Part shown: piece after piece, positions 36,195 to 45,354 of the stretch
How positions within the stretch are numbered: the stretch's first letter is position 1
Layout of the letters: each line of letters begins with the position of its first letter
Assembly: GCA_947470895.1 (NCBI GenBank)
Contig: CANIVF010000027.1
Coordinates: 1 to 54,753, forward strand
Reading direction: 5' to 3'
DNA length: 54,753 nucleotides
From: Bacteroidota bacterium
Lineage (GTDB): Bacteria > Bacteroidota > Bacteroidia > Cytophagales > Cyclobacteriaceae
The notes under the pieces: model-generated
Seen by the model: the letters and a program-made list of their open reading frames with translations, nothing else
Told to the model about the DNA's origin: nothing
The model's database searches: none
Translations under genes and position numbers: made by a program

Positions 36195-37661
36195 ATGGCG
36201 AAACTCAAGAATATTGTCAAGCAGCTGTCTGAAAACGACTACAAATTGATATATGATTCTTTGCTAGAGAGCAATGCAGACAAGTCGGCTTACCTCTTGA
36301 AAGCATTGCGTGAAAGGCAATTATCGGATAGTAAAATAATGACTGAGCTGGAAGTTACGCCCAACGCATATTATACACTCCGCTCTCGCCTGAATATTCG
36401 CATTGAGGAGCATTTGGTGCAACAAATGGAAAGCCCTCGTACCGACATTTTAAGAAAAGTGGCGAATCTTAATGAAGTCTTATTCACCAAGAAGAGAACG
36501 ATATCGCTCACTACGCTTAAAAAGCTAGAGAAGGAATTGATTGATTATGATCTCGCCAGTGAGCTAACAGTTATTTATAAATCGCTCAAGAAGCTTAATA
36601 TTAATTCTCCAGAACATTTCCATTATTCGCAATTGTATAACCGTCACGTGGCGTACATGTTGGCCGTAGATAAAGCAGAAGATCTATTGGTTAATTATTT
36701 CAAAAAATACGGCAACTATTATTTTTCCCATGACGCAACAGAACGATTGGGTTTGATCCTGCTTTTGAAGGAAATGCAGAATGTGGCAAAACTTTACGAT
36801 TCACATCGCCTTTATGTTTTTCATAGTTGTATGCTGATTTTCCATAGGCTATTTGTAGAGCCAGATGATCATTTTCAAGAGGAAGGAGAGTCTACCGAAG
36901 ATGTATTTGCCCAGGTGCAGAAGATCTTTGACACGTATCAACTTGATCCTTTATATTATCACCTCAATCTTCTCTTTGAATTCTTAAAGGTAGAATACTA
37001 TGACCATTACAAGGTTTACAGGCAACTTGAAAAACATTTTGAAGAGGTGAATGATGCTGCAGTCAATCTGCTTGTAAATTATTCATCATATACTTTTCCT
37101 TCACGCTTTCTTCTAACCAAATTAGATCGCCACCTGAGGATGGGTACCAAGAAGGATATGGTAGCTGAAAATGAGGGATTGTTCGCAGATGAAGAACCAG
37201 ATTTTTTGGATATTCCTCATCATACGGTGTGCACTGTTTATAAAGCACTAGGTTTTTATTATGCCGAACGATTTGAAGATGCGGCAAAAATTCTCAATAG
37301 TTTGTTAAGCGATGTGAGTTTGAAGAAATACCCATTTATTCAGATTGAGGTGAAAGCGATTTTATCGCTTCAGTACTGTATGCTTAGGGATTTCGAATTA
37401 TTTAACCAATACAGTAGCAGTGCTCAACGACAAATTCGTTTGTTAGAAAAAGAAGAGTGTAACAATGTGCTTCTCTTTTTGAAGATACTGAAGATTGCTA
37501 CCAGCGAGGCTAAGAAGGATAAGGCTAACAAGATTTCTGCGGTGATACCCAAGTTTCATGCAGAGCAGGTAGAATACTTTTCTCCAACCTTTTTGATTAA
37601 GATGGATGAGAAATTTGTAGATCATCTAGCCGAAATCGATTCACAGCAAGCGGATGAATAA
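36195..37661 (+). CDS. Conserved hypothetical helical-repeat protein
   Basis: A 488-residue cytoplasmic protein without signal or membrane segment. It is almost entirely helical and resembles TPR-like scaffolds: YKSLKKLNI, AVDKAEDLLVNYFKKYGNYYF, YKALGFYYAERFEDAAKILNSLL. The N-terminal part (LRERQLSDSKIMTELEVTPNAYYTLRSRL, in pieces) resembles a helix-turn-helix-like segment, so DNA or protein binding is possible. I do not recognise a named family, though proteins of this shape and size are widespread in Cytophagales. It is convergent with a receiver-domain gene, 14 bases between stops. Confidence 0.8.
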   Translation: MAKLKNIVKQLSENDYKLIYDSLLESNADKSAYLLKALRERQLSDSKIMTELEVTPNAYYTLRSRLNIRIEEHLVQQMESPRTDILRKVANLNEVLFTKKRTISLTTLKKLEKELIDYDLASELTVIYKSLKKLNINSPEHFHYSQLYNRHVAYMLAVDKAEDLLVNYFKKYGNYYFSHDATERLGLILLLKEMQNVAKLYDSHRLYVFHSCMLIFHRLFVEPDDHFQEEGESTEDVFAQVQKIFDTYQLDPLYYHLNLLFEFLKVEYYDHYKVYRQLEKHFEEVNDAAVNLLVNYSSYTFPSRFLLTKLDRHLRMGTKKDMVAENEGLFADEEPDFLDIPHHTVCTVYKALGFYYAERFEDAAKILNSLLSDVSLKKYPFIQIEVKAILSLQYCMLRDFELFNQYSSSAQRQIRLLEKEECNNVLLFLKILKIATSEAKKDKANKISAVIPKFHAEQVEYFSPTFLIKMDEKFVDHLAEIDSQQADE

Positions 37662-37675
37662 CCCCTTGGTTTAAC

Positions 37676-38083
37676 CTATACGTTGATCTCTTTTATCGTC
37701 TCAAAGGATAGAGGCTTGTTAAGAAACAGCTTAATGGCTGGATACTTTTTAGCACGATTATAATCTTGTGGATTAATCGAAGAAGTGAGCATAATTACTT
37801 TACACTTTTTCTTCACCAAAGGCCCCAGTTTTTCAAATTCATCCAGAAACTGAAATCCATCCATAAGGGGCATATCAATATCAAGAAAAATCAGATCCGG
37901 TAAAATTTTATCGGCCAGATCCAGTTTCTCCAGGTTACGCAAAAATTCGAGCCCGCTCTTTGCACCGGTATGTGTATAAATTTTATCTGCAATGACAGCA
38001 GCTTCAATCATTTTTTGATTGATGAGGTTGTCAATCTCATTGTCGTCAATGAGCATGGCGGTGGGGTACTTGATTTCAGCCAT
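37676..38083 (-). CDS. Single-domain response regulator
   Basis: 135 residues consisting only of a CheY-like receiver domain of the Rcp1-like type. The acidic pocket is MLIDDNEIDN, the phospho-Asp is in DLIFLDIDMPLMDG, Thr/Ser in VIMLTSSI, and Lys in LFLNKPLS. No output domain is present, so it probably relays phosphate or binds a partner. The ATG at 38083 is chosen over a TTG at 38131, which would add 16 basic residues that the family lacks. No kinase gene is adjacent. Confidence 0.92.
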   Translation of the reverse strand: MAEIKYPTAMLIDDNEIDNLINQKMIEAAVIADKIYTHTGAKSGLEFLRNLEKLDLADKILPDLIFLDIDMPLMDGFQFLDEFEKLGPLVKKKCKVIMLTSSINPQDYNRAKKYPAIKLFLNKPLSFETIKEINV

Positions 38084-38136
38084 TGGTTTTTTAGTGAAAT
38101 GAAAGTTAGTTGTTCTGTGATTACTATACAATAAGA

Positions 38137-39678
38137 CTAGATCTCAAATTTTATTCCTTGCGCAAGGGGGAGACTATCTCCGTAGTTTATCGTGTTGGTT
38201 TGTCTGCGCATATAAACTTTCCATGAATCTGAGCCTGACTCTCTTCCTCCTCCTGTCTCTTTCTCGCCACCAAATGCTCCACCGATTTCGGCTCCTGAAG
38301 TTCCAATGTTCACGTTTGCAATTCCACAATCTGATCCTGCATTAGACAGAAACTGTTCCATTTCCTGCAGGCGGGTAGTCATGATTGCAGAAGATAAACC
38401 TTGCTTAACTCCATTCTGTAACGCAAGAGCTTCCTCGAGGGTTTTAAACTTGATTAAATACAAAATAGGAGCAAACGTTTCTTGCTGCACAATTTCAAAA
38501 TCATTCTCAACTTCAGCTATCGCGGGCTTCACATAGCAACCCGATTCATATTCTTTTCCTCTCAATACGCCACCACTCACTATAAATTTACCTCCTGATG
38601 AGTTTACTTTTTGCAATGCATTGCGATAAGCTTTGACAGCCAGGGTATCGATCAACGGACCAACATGATTATTTTGATCAAGTGGATTTCCTATACGCAA
38701 TTGACTATATCCTTTTTTCAGTTTTTCTTTAACTACATCGTAAACACCCTCATGAATAATTAATCTTCTGGTGGTTGTACATCGTTGTCCTGCGGTACCA
38801 ACGGCACCAAACAAGGCCGCGCGAATAGTAATATCCAGGTTAGCATGTTCGGTTACTATGATAGCGTTATTGCCTCCCAATTCGAGTAACACTCTTCCCA
38901 ATCTTTCACTAACAGTGCGGCCTACTGCTTTCCCCATCCGAACCGAACCGGTGGCCGACACCAATGGAATGTTTTCATTGGATGCCATGAGTTGACCAAT
39001 CTTGTAGTCACCGTTGATGATGCATGAAACGCCATCAGGCACACCGTTCTTCTTAAAAACTTTGTTTACGATATTCTGACATGCAATACTGCATAGTGGT
39101 GTTTTTTCTGAAGGCTTCCAGATACATGTGTCGCCACACACCCATGCAATCATGGCATTCCAGGACCAAACGGCCACAGGAAAATTAAAAGCAGAAATAA
39201 CTCCAATGACACCCAATGGATGATATTGTTCATACATGCGGTGGCTGGGTCGTTCAGAATGCATAGTCAATCCGTTCAACTGGCGTGAAAGACCAACTGC
39301 GAAATCGCAGATGTCAATCATCTCCTGTACTTCGCCTAATCCTTCCTGATAGGATTTTCCCATTTCATAAGAAACCAGTTTGCCAAGTGGTTCTTTGTAT
39401 TTGCGTAAGGCTTCTCCAATCTGGCGCACCACTTCACCACGCTTAGGTGCAGGCACCAAACGCCATTCTAAAAATGCCTGGTGTGATTGTGCCACAACTT
39501 TGGTAAATGAGGATTCATCAGTAGCCTGAACTTTACCAATCAACTTTCCATCTACCGGAGAGAATGAAGATAAGTATTCACCTTTTGTTTTGATCCACTT
39601 TTGACCTGTAGATGTTCCTGAATTTGATCTATTGATGCCCAATACTGAAAGGGCTTCTGAAATACCAAAATTTTGCAT
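38137..39678 (-). CDS. Aldehyde dehydrogenase, ALDH7 (piperideine-6-carboxylate dehydrogenase)-like
   Basis: A 513-residue NAD(P)-dependent dehydrogenase. The N-terminal LGINRSNSGTSTG is a hallmark of the ALDH7 (antiquitin/AmaB/Pcd) branch, which oxidises alpha-aminoadipate semialdehyde in lysine breakdown. Conserved ALDH sites are visible: ISAFNFPVAVW, WKPSEKTPL, VSATGSVRMG, catalytic Glu in LLELGGNNA, and catalytic Cys in GTAGQRCTTTRRL. The C-terminal GGEKETGGGRESGSD is also typical of ALDH7. Other lysine-degradation genes are not next to it, so the branch assignment rests on motifs only. Confidence 0.92.
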   Translation of the reverse strand: MQNFGISEALSVLGINRSNSGTSTGQKWIKTKGEYLSSFSPVDGKLIGKVQATDESSFTKVVAQSHQAFLEWRLVPAPKRGEVVRQIGEALRKYKEPLGKLVSYEMGKSYQEGLGEVQEMIDICDFAVGLSRQLNGLTMHSERPSHRMYEQYHPLGVIGVISAFNFPVAVWSWNAMIAWVCGDTCIWKPSEKTPLCSIACQNIVNKVFKKNGVPDGVSCIINGDYKIGQLMASNENIPLVSATGSVRMGKAVGRTVSERLGRVLLELGGNNAIIVTEHANLDITIRAALFGAVGTAGQRCTTTRRLIIHEGVYDVVKEKLKKGYSQLRIGNPLDQNNHVGPLIDTLAVKAYRNALQKVNSSGGKFIVSGGVLRGKEYESGCYVKPAIAEVENDFEIVQQETFAPILYLIKFKTLEEALALQNGVKQGLSSAIMTTRLQEMEQFLSNAGSDCGIANVNIGTSGAEIGGAFGGEKETGGGRESGSDSWKVYMRRQTNTINYGDSLPLAQGIKFEI

Positions 39679-39714
39679 GAGTGTGAAGCTTTTGTCGATG
39701 ACAAAGCTACTAAT

Positions 39715-41145
39715 TTACCACTCCATCCCAATCGTTCCTTTTTCACCGTTTGAAAATAATCCCTCAACAAGTACCCCTCCTGTTTTCATCTCCATAACAA
39801 GATTAAGATCGTTCACATTATCAATAACAACTTTATCGATATGTGTAATGATAAAGTCTTCTTGCAATCCGGCTTTTTTCCATTTTCCGGAGGTGAGTTT
39901 CCTTATGAGAACACCGCCATCTAAATTTAATTTAGTAAGTTTTGAGTAGGAGATGTCTTCAAATATGGCACCCTCTATTTCGTATTCTATCCCTTTCTTC
40001 ATTAGTTCAGAAGACCCATCGTAATTTCGTAACACCGCTTTTACATCAAGTTCTTTACCGTTTCTTCGAAAAGTTACTTTCACGGTTTGTCCGGGACGAT
40101 TGCGTGCCACCCATTCCTGCAGTTCAGATACACTGTTCACTGAATGATCATTGATATCGGTAATTACATCGCCTACTTCGATGCCCGCTTGTTGAGCGGA
40201 ACTTCCTTCATTGACGACATTAACAAATACACCTTGAACCACATCCAACTCTTGATCTTCTGCCAGTGCTGCCGACACATCAACGATCTGTACGCCAAGA
40301 AGTCCACGCTGCACTTGCCCATACTCCAACAGGTCGTCCATTATTTTTTTTACCAGACTTGTAGGAATCGCGAACGAATATCCGGAATAGCTTCCTGTTG
40401 CCGTTGCTATGGCTGAGTTGATGCCAATCAAATCACCATTCAGGTTTACCAATGCACCACCGCTGTTGCCAGGATTTACAGCAGCATCAGTTTGAATGAA
40501 TGACTCAATCTGCAATTGATTTTTGTCGCGTAGAATACCTATGTTTCTCGCTTTTGCACTTACAATTCCAGCTGTTACTGTTGAGTTCAAATCAAACGGA
40601 TTGCCGATAGCCAATACCCATTCTCCCGGAGTGATACGATCGGAATCTCCGTATTTTACAAAGGGTAAATTTCTGGCTTTGATTTTTAACAAGGCGAGAT
40701 CGGTACTTGGATCACGACCGACTACTTTAGCAAAAAAGCGTTGATTATTATTCATAACCACTTCTATCGAGTTAGCGTCCTCAATCACGTGATAGTTGGT
40801 AACGATATATCCGTCATCGGAAATAATGACTCCCGATCCGGATGATTGTGCATGCGGATTAAGGTATGAATCGATAGCATTGAGACTAAATTTGCCACCT
40901 CCATACACGATGCGAATATGAACCACGGCAGGAGTAACTAAACGCGCTGCAGTTTCAAAATTTATTCCGGACGAAATCTGGGATGCTGTGTCAATTCGGT
41001 AATTAGTTAGCTTAAGATTTTGCCGTTCCTCAATGGATTTATAGGTTGGATCAACAGTAATAAACTTCATGGTGAAAATGGAGCCAACAATAGCTCCGAT
41101 GAAAGCTGCGCAACCAACCAAGAGAATCAACAACGATCGCTTCAT
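39715..41145 (-). CDS. HtrA/Deg-type periplasmic serine protease
   Basis: 476 residues with an N-terminal membrane anchor (LLILLVGCAAFIGAIVGSIF) and so probably periplasmic. The trypsin-like domain has His in IVTNYHVIEDA, Asp in STDLALLKIKA and Ser in DAAVNPGNSGGALVN. Two PDZ domains follow: the first contains RGLLGVQIVDV and AGIEVGDVITDIN, the second is more divergent (ILTHIDKV-like, read here as FIITHIDKVVIDN). The layout matches DegP/DegQ, which degrade or hold misfolded envelope proteins. The downstream hsp20 gene is a separate unit on the same strand. Confidence 0.95.
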   Translation of the reverse strand: MKRSLLILLVGCAAFIGAIVGSIFTMKFITVDPTYKSIEERQNLKLTNYRIDTASQISSGINFETAARLVTPAVVHIRIVYGGGKFSLNAIDSYLNPHAQSSGSGVIISDDGYIVTNYHVIEDANSIEVVMNNNQRFFAKVVGRDPSTDLALLKIKARNLPFVKYGDSDRITPGEWVLAIGNPFDLNSTVTAGIVSAKARNIGILRDKNQLQIESFIQTDAAVNPGNSGGALVNLNGDLIGINSAIATATGSYSGYSFAIPTSLVKKIMDDLLEYGQVQRGLLGVQIVDVSAALAEDQELDVVQGVFVNVVNEGSSAQQAGIEVGDVITDINDHSVNSVSELQEWVARNRPGQTVKVTFRRNGKELDVKAVLRNYDGSSELMKKGIEYEIEGAIFEDISYSKLTKLNLDGGVLIRKLTSGKWKKAGLQEDFIITHIDKVVIDNVNDLNLVMEMKTGGVLVEGLFSNGEKGTIGMEW

Positions 41146-41274
41146 ACCAAGATTTTAGTAAGTAAGGTAAGGCAAATCCTGTTAAAGAATGGTTGTTCAA
41201 AACAAAACTTTTTGAGTTTGGAATTAATATCGATTAACAACGTTGCGTAACGATGAAAAGGAATGAATGCCAAA

Positions 41275-41305
41275 CAAAAAGCGCCCTCCGTTTACGAAGG
41301 GCGCT
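41275..41305 (-). terminator. Rho-independent terminator of the hsp20 gene
   Basis: On the minus strand AGCGCCCTTCG pairs with CGGAGGGCGCT (one mismatch) around a four-base loop and is followed by TTTTTGTTT. It is 48 bases past the hsp20 stop. Confidence 0.88.
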
Positions 41306-41352
41306 ACCCCAATCGCCATGATGACGACCTGACTAAACCCCAACTGTAATTC

Positions 41353-41781
41353 TTAATTTACTTTGATGGTTTGTTTCAACGCTTTTTTCTCATCCTTCGG
41401 AATGGTGAGTTCCAGAATACCATTGTTGTACCTGGCGTTGATTCTTGTGGCATCCACGTTTTCAGGCAAAGCGAAAGAGCGACTGAATGATCCGTAATGT
41501 GTTTCGATGGAATGGAATGTTCTTTCTTTCTTCTCGTTGGTAAATTTACGATCACCACTTACCGTTAAATGATTGTCGTTCAATTCAATTTTGAAATCCT
41601 CTTTGCTTAATCCCGGCACAGCGAGTTGTATTTCGTACGACTCAGTATTCTCGATAATATCCACTTTAGGGATAAAGGTGCTTCCGCCAGTGCTGGCCAG
41701 AGATTCATTGAAAAACTTATCAACCAATGTGCTGAATGTGGTTGGAACGTAGTCGTTGGTGTTATAACGGATGATACTCAT
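41353..41781 (-). CDS. Hsp20/alpha-crystallin small heat-shock protein
   Basis: A 142-residue ATP-independent chaperone. The alpha-crystallin domain covers residues about 35-130: VDIIENTESYEIQLAVPGL, FKIELNDNHLTVSGDR, RSFALPENVDATRINARY, and the conserved GILELTIPK. The C-terminal extension is short (KKALKQTIKVN) and its IxI/V-type motif IKV is at the end. A long AT-rich leader (41782-41996) precedes it. Probably stress-induced, but no known heat-shock operator (CIRCE or similar) was recognised. Confidence 0.95.
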   Translation of the reverse strand: MSIIRYNTNDYVPTTFSTLVDKFFNESLASTGGSTFIPKVDIIENTESYEIQLAVPGLSKEDFKIELNDNHLTVSGDRKFTNEKKERTFHSIETHYGSFSRSFALPENVDATRINARYNNGILELTIPKDEKKALKQTIKVN

Positions 41782-41934
41782 ACTTTTACTTTTTTAAGGT
41801 TTGACATCTGTTTTTAGATTCATGAAACCTAGTAGTGAAAAGTATGCCGATTGGATTTTCAATGAATTATCGAGTCATTATGGCTGAATTTAATGTAAAA
41901 AAAATCATTTTAATGACAAAAAGGCTGAATTTTA

Positions 41935-41983
41935 TGATCATTCCTGATTAATCACTGTTCTTTCGAGTAATCAGGAATGATCA
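41935..41983. repeat. Perfect 16-bp inverted repeat between the ABC exporter and hsp20
   Basis: TGATCATTCCTGATTA at 41935-41950 and its exact reverse complement at 41968-41983, with a 17-base loop. There is no clear T tract on the minus strand after it. It could be a terminator for the exporter gene, whose stop is at 41997, or a structured element upstream of hsp20. Confidence 0.8.
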
Positions 41984-41996
41984 ACCAACCACTAAA

Positions 41997-43733
41997 TTAG
42001 ATTCTGGCCTGATAAGTATATAACTCAAAATAACGCCCTTTCTTTTCGATCAACTCTTCGTGCATTCCACGTTCCTGAATCTGACCTTGCTCCACCACTA
42101 AAATTTGTGTTGCCTGACGTATCGTGCTAAGCCGGTGGGCTATTACAAAAGTAGTTCTCCCTTGCATGAGCGTGCGCAAACTTTCCTGAATGTAGCTTTC
42201 GCTTTCTGTATCCAGATTTGAGGTCGCTTCATCCAATATTAAGACTCGTGGATTAGCTAGGATGGCTCTTGCAATAGCAATGCGTTGACGCTGACCGCCA
42301 GAAAGTTTTACTCCACGTTCACCGATTATGGTATCCAATCCTAATTCAAAACGATCGGTAAACTCATGAACAAATGCAGCTTTCACAGCGCCTTGTAATT
42401 CTTCGGCTGATGCATGCGGGCGAGGGAATAAAATGTTTTCACGGATGGAGCCTTCAAAAAGAAAATCATCCTGAAGCACAACGCCCAATTGACTACGATA
42501 ACTATCCAGCGAAACTTTGGATAAGTCCAATCCATCAATAGTAATCATGCCACTATCGGGATTAAGAAATGAGGCCGCTAATCCGGCAATGGTTGTTTTT
42601 CCTGAGCCGGAAGTTCCTACAAGAGCTGTAACTGATCCCGAAGGAGCGGAGAATGAAATGTTTTTTAACACAGGTTTACCTTCTTCATAGGCAAACGACA
42701 CATCGTTGAATTCAATATCGCCTTTGATGTTTCCAATTTTTGTGGTGCGAATGGTTCCATCGTCTTCAATGGGCATGTTCATCAACTCTTCAGTGCGATC
42801 CAATCCTGCAAACGATTCGGTAAGCTGGCTGCCAATGTTGCTCATTTGAACAATAGGCGCAATCATAAAGCCAAGGAAAAGCGTGAACGAAAGAAAATCA
42901 CCAAAGGTCAATTGATTTTGAATGATCATGTATCCGCCAATACCTAAAATACCGGCACTGGCCAGGCCAAGTAAAAACGTTGCCGCGCTGGTCACCAAGC
43001 TTGTGGAGGTAAGGGTCTTCTTTACATTTTCAAATAATTTTTCAACACCATCTTCGAAGATTTTTATTTCCTGTGCTTCGGCATTAAAGCCTTTGATTAC
43101 CCGCACGCCATTTAATGTTTCAGTTAATCTTCCGGAAACATCTGCATTCAGTTTTCCGCGTTCTCGGAATACAGGACGTATGTAGGCAAATGCTTTCAGG
43201 GAGATCAATCCGAATATCAAGACAGGCACCAACACATATATTGTAAGCATCGGACTGATGCGGATCATCAATACCAACGAAATGGCGGCACTTAGAAATC
43301 CACCAACTAATTGAACCAAGCCTGTTCCCACCAAATTGCGCACGCCCTCCACATCGGTCATGACACGTGAAACCAACGCACCTGATTTCTGATTATCAAA
43401 AAAACGAGTAGGGAGTTTTAATAAATGCTTCTGCACTTTGGCTCTCAATACGGAGATCAGATGCTGTGCTTCCACACTTAAAATTTTGGTGAGCAAGTAA
43501 GAGGTGATAGCTTGCACCGTGATGGATGCCACTACGGCAATCAACACCATCTTCAACATATATAAGTCGCCTTTGGCAATCACATCATCAATCAGATATT
43601 TGGTTGCCAGTGGCAACACTAAACCAGCCAATCGGCTGATGACAATCAGAATCAATCCCATGCCAATTAATTTTTTGCGGGGCCAGATAATGGTCTTAAA
43701 TACCTGTTTAAGGGTCACTTTGGGTTTGCTCAT
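41997..43733 (-). CDS. ABC exporter half-transporter (MsbA/multidrug type)
   Basis: 578 residues: an N-terminal type IV exporter membrane domain with six helices (ILIVISRLAGLVLPLATKYLI and following), then an ATPase domain. Walker A is LVGTSGSGKTTIAG, the signature is LSGGQRQRIAIARA, Walker B is VLILDEATSNLD, and the switch His is in FVIAHRLSTI. The protein should work as a homodimer that pumps lipids, peptides or drugs out of the cell. The substrate cannot be predicted. It is divergent from the sulfur island gene at 43906 (172 bases between starts). Confidence 0.95.
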   Translation of the reverse strand: MSKPKVTLKQVFKTIIWPRKKLIGMGLILIVISRLAGLVLPLATKYLIDDVIAKGDLYMLKMVLIAVVASITVQAITSYLLTKILSVEAQHLISVLRAKVQKHLLKLPTRFFDNQKSGALVSRVMTDVEGVRNLVGTGLVQLVGGFLSAAISLVLMIRISPMLTIYVLVPVLIFGLISLKAFAYIRPVFRERGKLNADVSGRLTETLNGVRVIKGFNAEAQEIKIFEDGVEKLFENVKKTLTSTSLVTSAATFLLGLASAGILGIGGYMIIQNQLTFGDFLSFTLFLGFMIAPIVQMSNIGSQLTESFAGLDRTEELMNMPIEDDGTIRTTKIGNIKGDIEFNDVSFAYEEGKPVLKNISFSAPSGSVTALVGTSGSGKTTIAGLAASFLNPDSGMITIDGLDLSKVSLDSYRSQLGVVLQDDFLFEGSIRENILFPRPHASAEELQGAVKAAFVHEFTDRFELGLDTIIGERGVKLSGGQRQRIAIARAILANPRVLILDEATSNLDTESESYIQESLRTLMQGRTTFVIAHRLSTIRQATQILVVEQGQIQERGMHEELIEKKGRYFELYTYQARI

Positions 43734-43845
43734 AGTATACGTTGATGATTTTTGTTAATCCTTTAACCCGATAGACGAACAACTTGTTCTTTTATTTTTT
43801 CATTCGGGGCGCGAAGGTAGTATTTTGCTCTTAGTTTTAACTTGT

Positions 43846-43890
43846 GTGATCTTTGTTACGAAGTTGGGTAGGTGCATCATCCTATCTTTG
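43846..43890 (+). promoter_or_regulatory. CRP/FNR-like operator and -7 box, promoter of the tauE/yeeE/tsdA unit
   Basis: GTGATCTTTGTTAC (43846-43859) is a GTGA-N6-TTAC dyad. TATCTTTG (43883-43890) is an exact TAnnTTTG. The operator centre is 30.5 bases before the -7 box, which puts it near -44 relative to the likely start site. The ATG follows 15 bases after the -7 box. A TTG at 43864-43866 is also present, 16 bases from the -7 box. Confidence 0.7.
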
Positions 43891-43905
43891 TGAAATAAAG
43901 TTTAA

Positions 43906-44700
43906 ATGGAAATTATTGGTTATCTGGCTTCCGTGTTGATGGGGCTTGCATTGGGGTTAGTTGGAGGAGGCGGATCCATTTTAACGGTTCCTATCCTTGT
44001 TTATATTTTTAATGTTGATCCTGTTTTATCCACGGCCTACTCATTGTTTGTGGTGGGATTGACCAGTGCTGTAGGTTCATACAGTCATTTCAGGAAGGGA
44101 AATGTGCATTGGAAAACAGCGCTTATTTTTGGTGCACCTTCTATTCTTGCTGTTTTTTCTGTTCGCAAGTTTGTCATCCCAAATATTTCGGATTTAATTT
44201 TTCGCATGGGCGATTTTGAGGTATCCAAGTCTCTGGCAATTCTCGTGTTGTTTGCTGTTTTGATGATTCTGGCATCATATTCCATGATTCGTAAGCCGAA
44301 GCTTGCGAAGGCAGTAGAAAAAGAATTTTCTTACAATTACTCATTAATTTTTATTGAAGGATTATTGGTTGGAAGTATTACTGGTCTGGTTGGTGCCGGA
44401 GGTGGATTTCTGATTGTGCCAGCTCTCGTGTTGTTATCCGGATTGTCTATGAAAAAAGCGATCGGAACTTCGCTCGTGATCATTGCCCTTAAATCATTAA
44501 TTGGATTTACCGGTGATCTGGAATCGGGTATGGCCATCAATTATAAATTCATGCTGATGTTCTCTGGCTTCGCCATTGGAGGTATTATTATAGGGAGTAA
44601 CCTCACTAAGATGGTTCCGAATGAAAAGCTAAAACCTGCTTTTGGCTGGTTTGTGCTGGTGATGGGCATACTCATTCTTTTCAAAGAACTGATCCTGTAA
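43906..44700 (+). CDS. TauE/SafE family sulfite/sulfonate exporter
   Basis: 264 residues with about eight membrane helices and the two-fold repeat of this family. The first half has GLALGLVGGGGSILTVP, the second VGSITGLVGAGGGFLIVPAL. Family members export sulfite, sulfoacetate or related organosulfur anions. The setting, upstream of YeeE/YedE transporters, a thiosulfate dehydrogenase and rhodaneses, supports removal of sulfite made during oxidation of reduced sulfur. It is the first gene of the island, 68 bases before the next, and has the regulated promoter described at 43846-43890. Confidence 0.92.
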   Translation: MEIIGYLASVLMGLALGLVGGGGSILTVPILVYIFNVDPVLSTAYSLFVVGLTSAVGSYSHFRKGNVHWKTALIFGAPSILAVFSVRKFVIPNISDLIFRMGDFEVSKSLAILVLFAVLMILASYSMIRKPKLAKAVEKEFSYNYSLIFIEGLLVGSITGLVGAGGGFLIVPALVLLSGLSMKKAIGTSLVIIALKSLIGFTGDLESGMAINYKFMLMFSGFAIGGIIIGSNLTKMVPNEKLKPAFGWFVLVMGILILFKELIL

Positions 44701-44735
44701 AGAAAATAAATACTATACTGAATTAGTAGATTTAC

Positions 44736-44743
44736 TATTTTTG
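44736..44743 (+). promoter_or_regulatory. Possible -7 box before the first yeeE-like gene
   Basis: TATTTTTG matches TAnnTTTG, 25 bases before the ATG at 44769. No GTnA-N6-TTAC operator or TTG element stands at the right distance, so it may be a chance match in AT-rich DNA. Confidence 0.25.
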
Positions 44744-44768
44744 ATGTTTCGGGTTAAACCTATTTAAT

Positions 44769-45335
44769 ATGATCGAATTCATCAGGCAGCCTTGGGCGTG
44801 GTATGTATCAGGTGCACTTATCGGACTTACCGTTCCGGCTTTGCTACTCTTAGGAAATAAACATTTCGGAATTTCTTCTTCGCTGCGTCACATCTGTGCA
44901 GCATGCTTGCCAACAAAGATTCCATTTTTTCAATACGATTGGAAAAGGGAAATATGGAATCTCTTTTTTGTAGCGGGCATTGTAGCGGGGGCATCAATCG
45001 CTCTTGCCTTCCTGAATAATCCTGAGCCCGTTCAGATTTCTGAAAACACGATAAGCGATCTCGCAGCTTTAGGCATCGTAGCCGATGGTCAGATGATGCC
45101 GGCCTCCATTTTTAGTTTTGAAAATATTTTTACAATGAAAGGTCTCGTGTTCTTTGTGATGGGTGGTTTTATGGTAGGCTTTGGAACACGCTATGCCGGT
45201 GGTTGCACGAGTGGTCATTCTATAATGGGATTGTCCACGTTTCAATTGTCTTCTCTGATAGCCACCTGTTCTTTTATGGTGGGTGGCTTTACCATGGTAC
45301 ACCTTATTTTTCCTTGGTTAATGAAATTGATCTGA
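44769..45335 (+). CDS. YeeE/YedE family transporter, first half (PmpA-like)
   Basis: 188 residues with about five membrane segments. The conserved Cys motif YAGGCTSGHSIMG, in the segment at residues about 140-155, matches the cysteines that pass thiosulfate along the YeeE (TsuA) channel. ICAACLPT near residue 40 holds two more Cys. Full-length YeeE is about 350 residues; here the transporter is split into two adjacent genes, as in many Bacteroidota and Proteobacteria. Its partner starts 19 bases downstream. Import of thiosulfate or sulfane sulfur is the probable role. Confidence 0.93.
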   Translation: MIEFIRQPWAWYVSGALIGLTVPALLLLGNKHFGISSSLRHICAACLPTKIPFFQYDWKREIWNLFFVAGIVAGASIALAFLNNPEPVQISENTISDLAALGIVADGQMMPASIFSFENIFTMKGLVFFVMGGFMVGFGTRYAGGCTSGHSIMGLSTFQLSSLIATCSFMVGGFTMVHLIFPWLMKLI

Positions 45336-45354
45336 TCATTATTAAATCATAAGT

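Noticed and set aside
41782-41996. A sigma-54 or CIRCE-type heat-shock element before hsp20
   Set aside because: No TGGCAC-N5-TTGC sequence and no CIRCE repeat is present; only AT-rich DNA and the 16-bp inverted repeat.
44736-44743. A possible fifth member of the operator/-7 set before the first yeeE-like gene
   Set aside because: The -7 box is present, but the only nearby GTAA (44697-44700) is not followed by TnAC at the right distance.
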